Origin: Diplodia intermedia | Taxonomy: Eukaryota > Ascomycota > Dothideomycetes > Botryosphaeriales > Botryosphaeriaceae | Assembly (NCBI GenBank): GCA_021495925.1 | Contig: JAKEKT010000045.1 | Span: 124,001 to 188,000 of the forward strand | Direction of reading: 5' to 3' | Length of the DNA stretch: 64,000 nt | Shown here: one piece after another, positions 63,305 through 64,000 of the stretch | Layout: each line of letters begins with the position of its first letter | Position numbering within the stretch: position 1 is the stretch's first letter | The notes under the pieces: model-generated | What the model saw: the letters and a program-made list of their open reading frames with translations, nothing else | What the model was told of the DNA's origin: nothing | Databases searched by the model: none | Translations under genes and position numbers: made by a program

Positions 63305-64000
63305 ATGGCGGGCGTTCCCGGTGCCACGTCAGACCTTGCGCGTTCGAGGGACGATTCTAGCTCCGCCACCGAGGCAGGACCGCCCCTACCCCTAATCTAC
63401 TGGACTCCCTACAGTGATGACCCTTGGGCAAGGAAGCTGCTTCTTTCCTTCGGTGGGTAGATGCTGTCAACTAATGCTTTCGATTGGTACTAATTATTTC
63501 AAGATGGTGGAGGAGTCAAGGGATACTCGTCCCTTTTGATACTGAAACGACTCATGTGTCTGATCGAACAAATCGAGCATGGATACTTAGGCCCTGATGC
63601 GGTATGACTGCATTTCATTCACCAAAATCATAACATATGTACTAAACGTTCTCGTGCCTTAGGTGGGGTTGGAGGGAATACCATTCGAACGGAATCAGAG
63701 CAGTGAGGAGTACCCTTGGAATCCAGGGCATACCAACGAGACAGCTTCCGGAACTCCAGTACCCAAGCGGGATGTCACGGATGATATCGATGCAAGCGTC
63801 AACGAAACATTCGAGTCATGGAAAGTCAATGCTTTCAAGCCACATCATTACTTTGATTATGTGGCCGGTACAAGTACCGGAGGGTAGGTGTCTCTTGGTT
63901 TGCCACAAGCCACATCTGACTATTCTGCAGATTAAGCGCACTCATGCTAGGTAGGATGGAGCAAACAGTGGACGAGGCATTGAGCCACTACAATACTGTA
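63305..64000 (+). CDS. Patatin-like phospholipase, 5' part, cut by the window edge
   Basis: Exons read 63305-63452, 63504-63601, 63663-63883 and 63931 onward, in frame to the last base. The protein begins MAGVPGATSDLARSRDD, then LLLSFDGGGVKGYSSLLILK with the patatin oxyanion loop DGGGVKG (about residues 50-56). The nucleophile elbow is GTSTGG, completed over the last intron as DYVAGTSTGGLSALMLGRM, with Ser in GxSxG and the helix typical of the family. The catalytic Asp lies beyond the window. Patatins hydrolyse acyl chains of phospholipids. In filamentous fungi this subtype often forms the N-terminal effector of NLR-like proteins with NB-ARC or NACHT and repeat domains, or acts alone in allorecognition; which applies cannot be seen here. 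Confidence 0.88.

Overview
This window is nuclear DNA of a filamentous ascomycete (Pezizomycotina). The evidence is consistent across genes: short introns (about 47 to 98 bases) with GTRNGT-like donors, CTAAC/CTGAC-like branch points and YAG acceptors; two HET-domain genes; a Zn2Cys6 regulator; a UDP-GlcNAc pyrophosphorylase; and small AT-shifted repeats that look mutated by RIP-type C-to-T change. I cannot name the genus. Coordinates and splice joins were worked out by hand. For almost every multi-exon gene the joined exons keep one frame from ATG to stop.

Layout. 1-18 kb holds mostly conserved genes, nearly all on the minus strand: an unknown protein with repeated CW-x-LC helices, a divergent protein kinase, a metallo-beta-lactamase-fold protein, a seven-knuckle CNBP/Gis2-type protein, UAP1, and the ribosome-biogenesis factor RRP7. 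18.5-30 kb holds a small unknown basic protein, a very large N-glycosylated secreted repeat protein, an SMP-30-like beta-propeller, a pantothenate-type MFS transporter and an alpha/beta hydrolase. 30-35 kb holds a seven-exon 5-oxoprolinase. From 35 kb the window becomes more accessory: a HET gene, an Ada-type repair/regulatory protein, a methyltransferase gene with broken frames, an aquaglyceroporin, a second HET gene preceded by a partial duplicate of its own start, and a cytochrome P450. 50-55 kb is an island of unrecognised coiled-coil ORFs, a retrotransposon RNase H remnant and MITE copies. 55.1-60.3 kb is a compact three-gene module: an SdrA-like Zn2Cys6 regulator, a Pad1/UbiX flavin prenyltransferase and an Fdc1/UbiD decarboxylase, the latter two divergent from a shared promoter. 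The right edge cuts a patatin-like phospholipase gene.

How genes work together. The regulator/prenyltransferase/decarboxylase trio matches the known sorbate and cinnamate decarboxylation cluster of Aspergillus: Pad makes prenylated FMN and Fdc uses it. The two HET genes and the patatin gene belong to families tied to fungal allorecognition and programmed cell death.

Mobile DNA. Three non-autonomous element families can be read directly. One is a ~210-bp hAT-like MITE with a nested ~84-bp palindrome (four copies). One is a 551-bp element with CAGGGTGGCC ends and a 9-bp flanking repeat. One is a 364-bp TA-flanked Tc1/mariner-like MITE. No tRNA, rRNA, CRISPR or bacterial-type operon was found.
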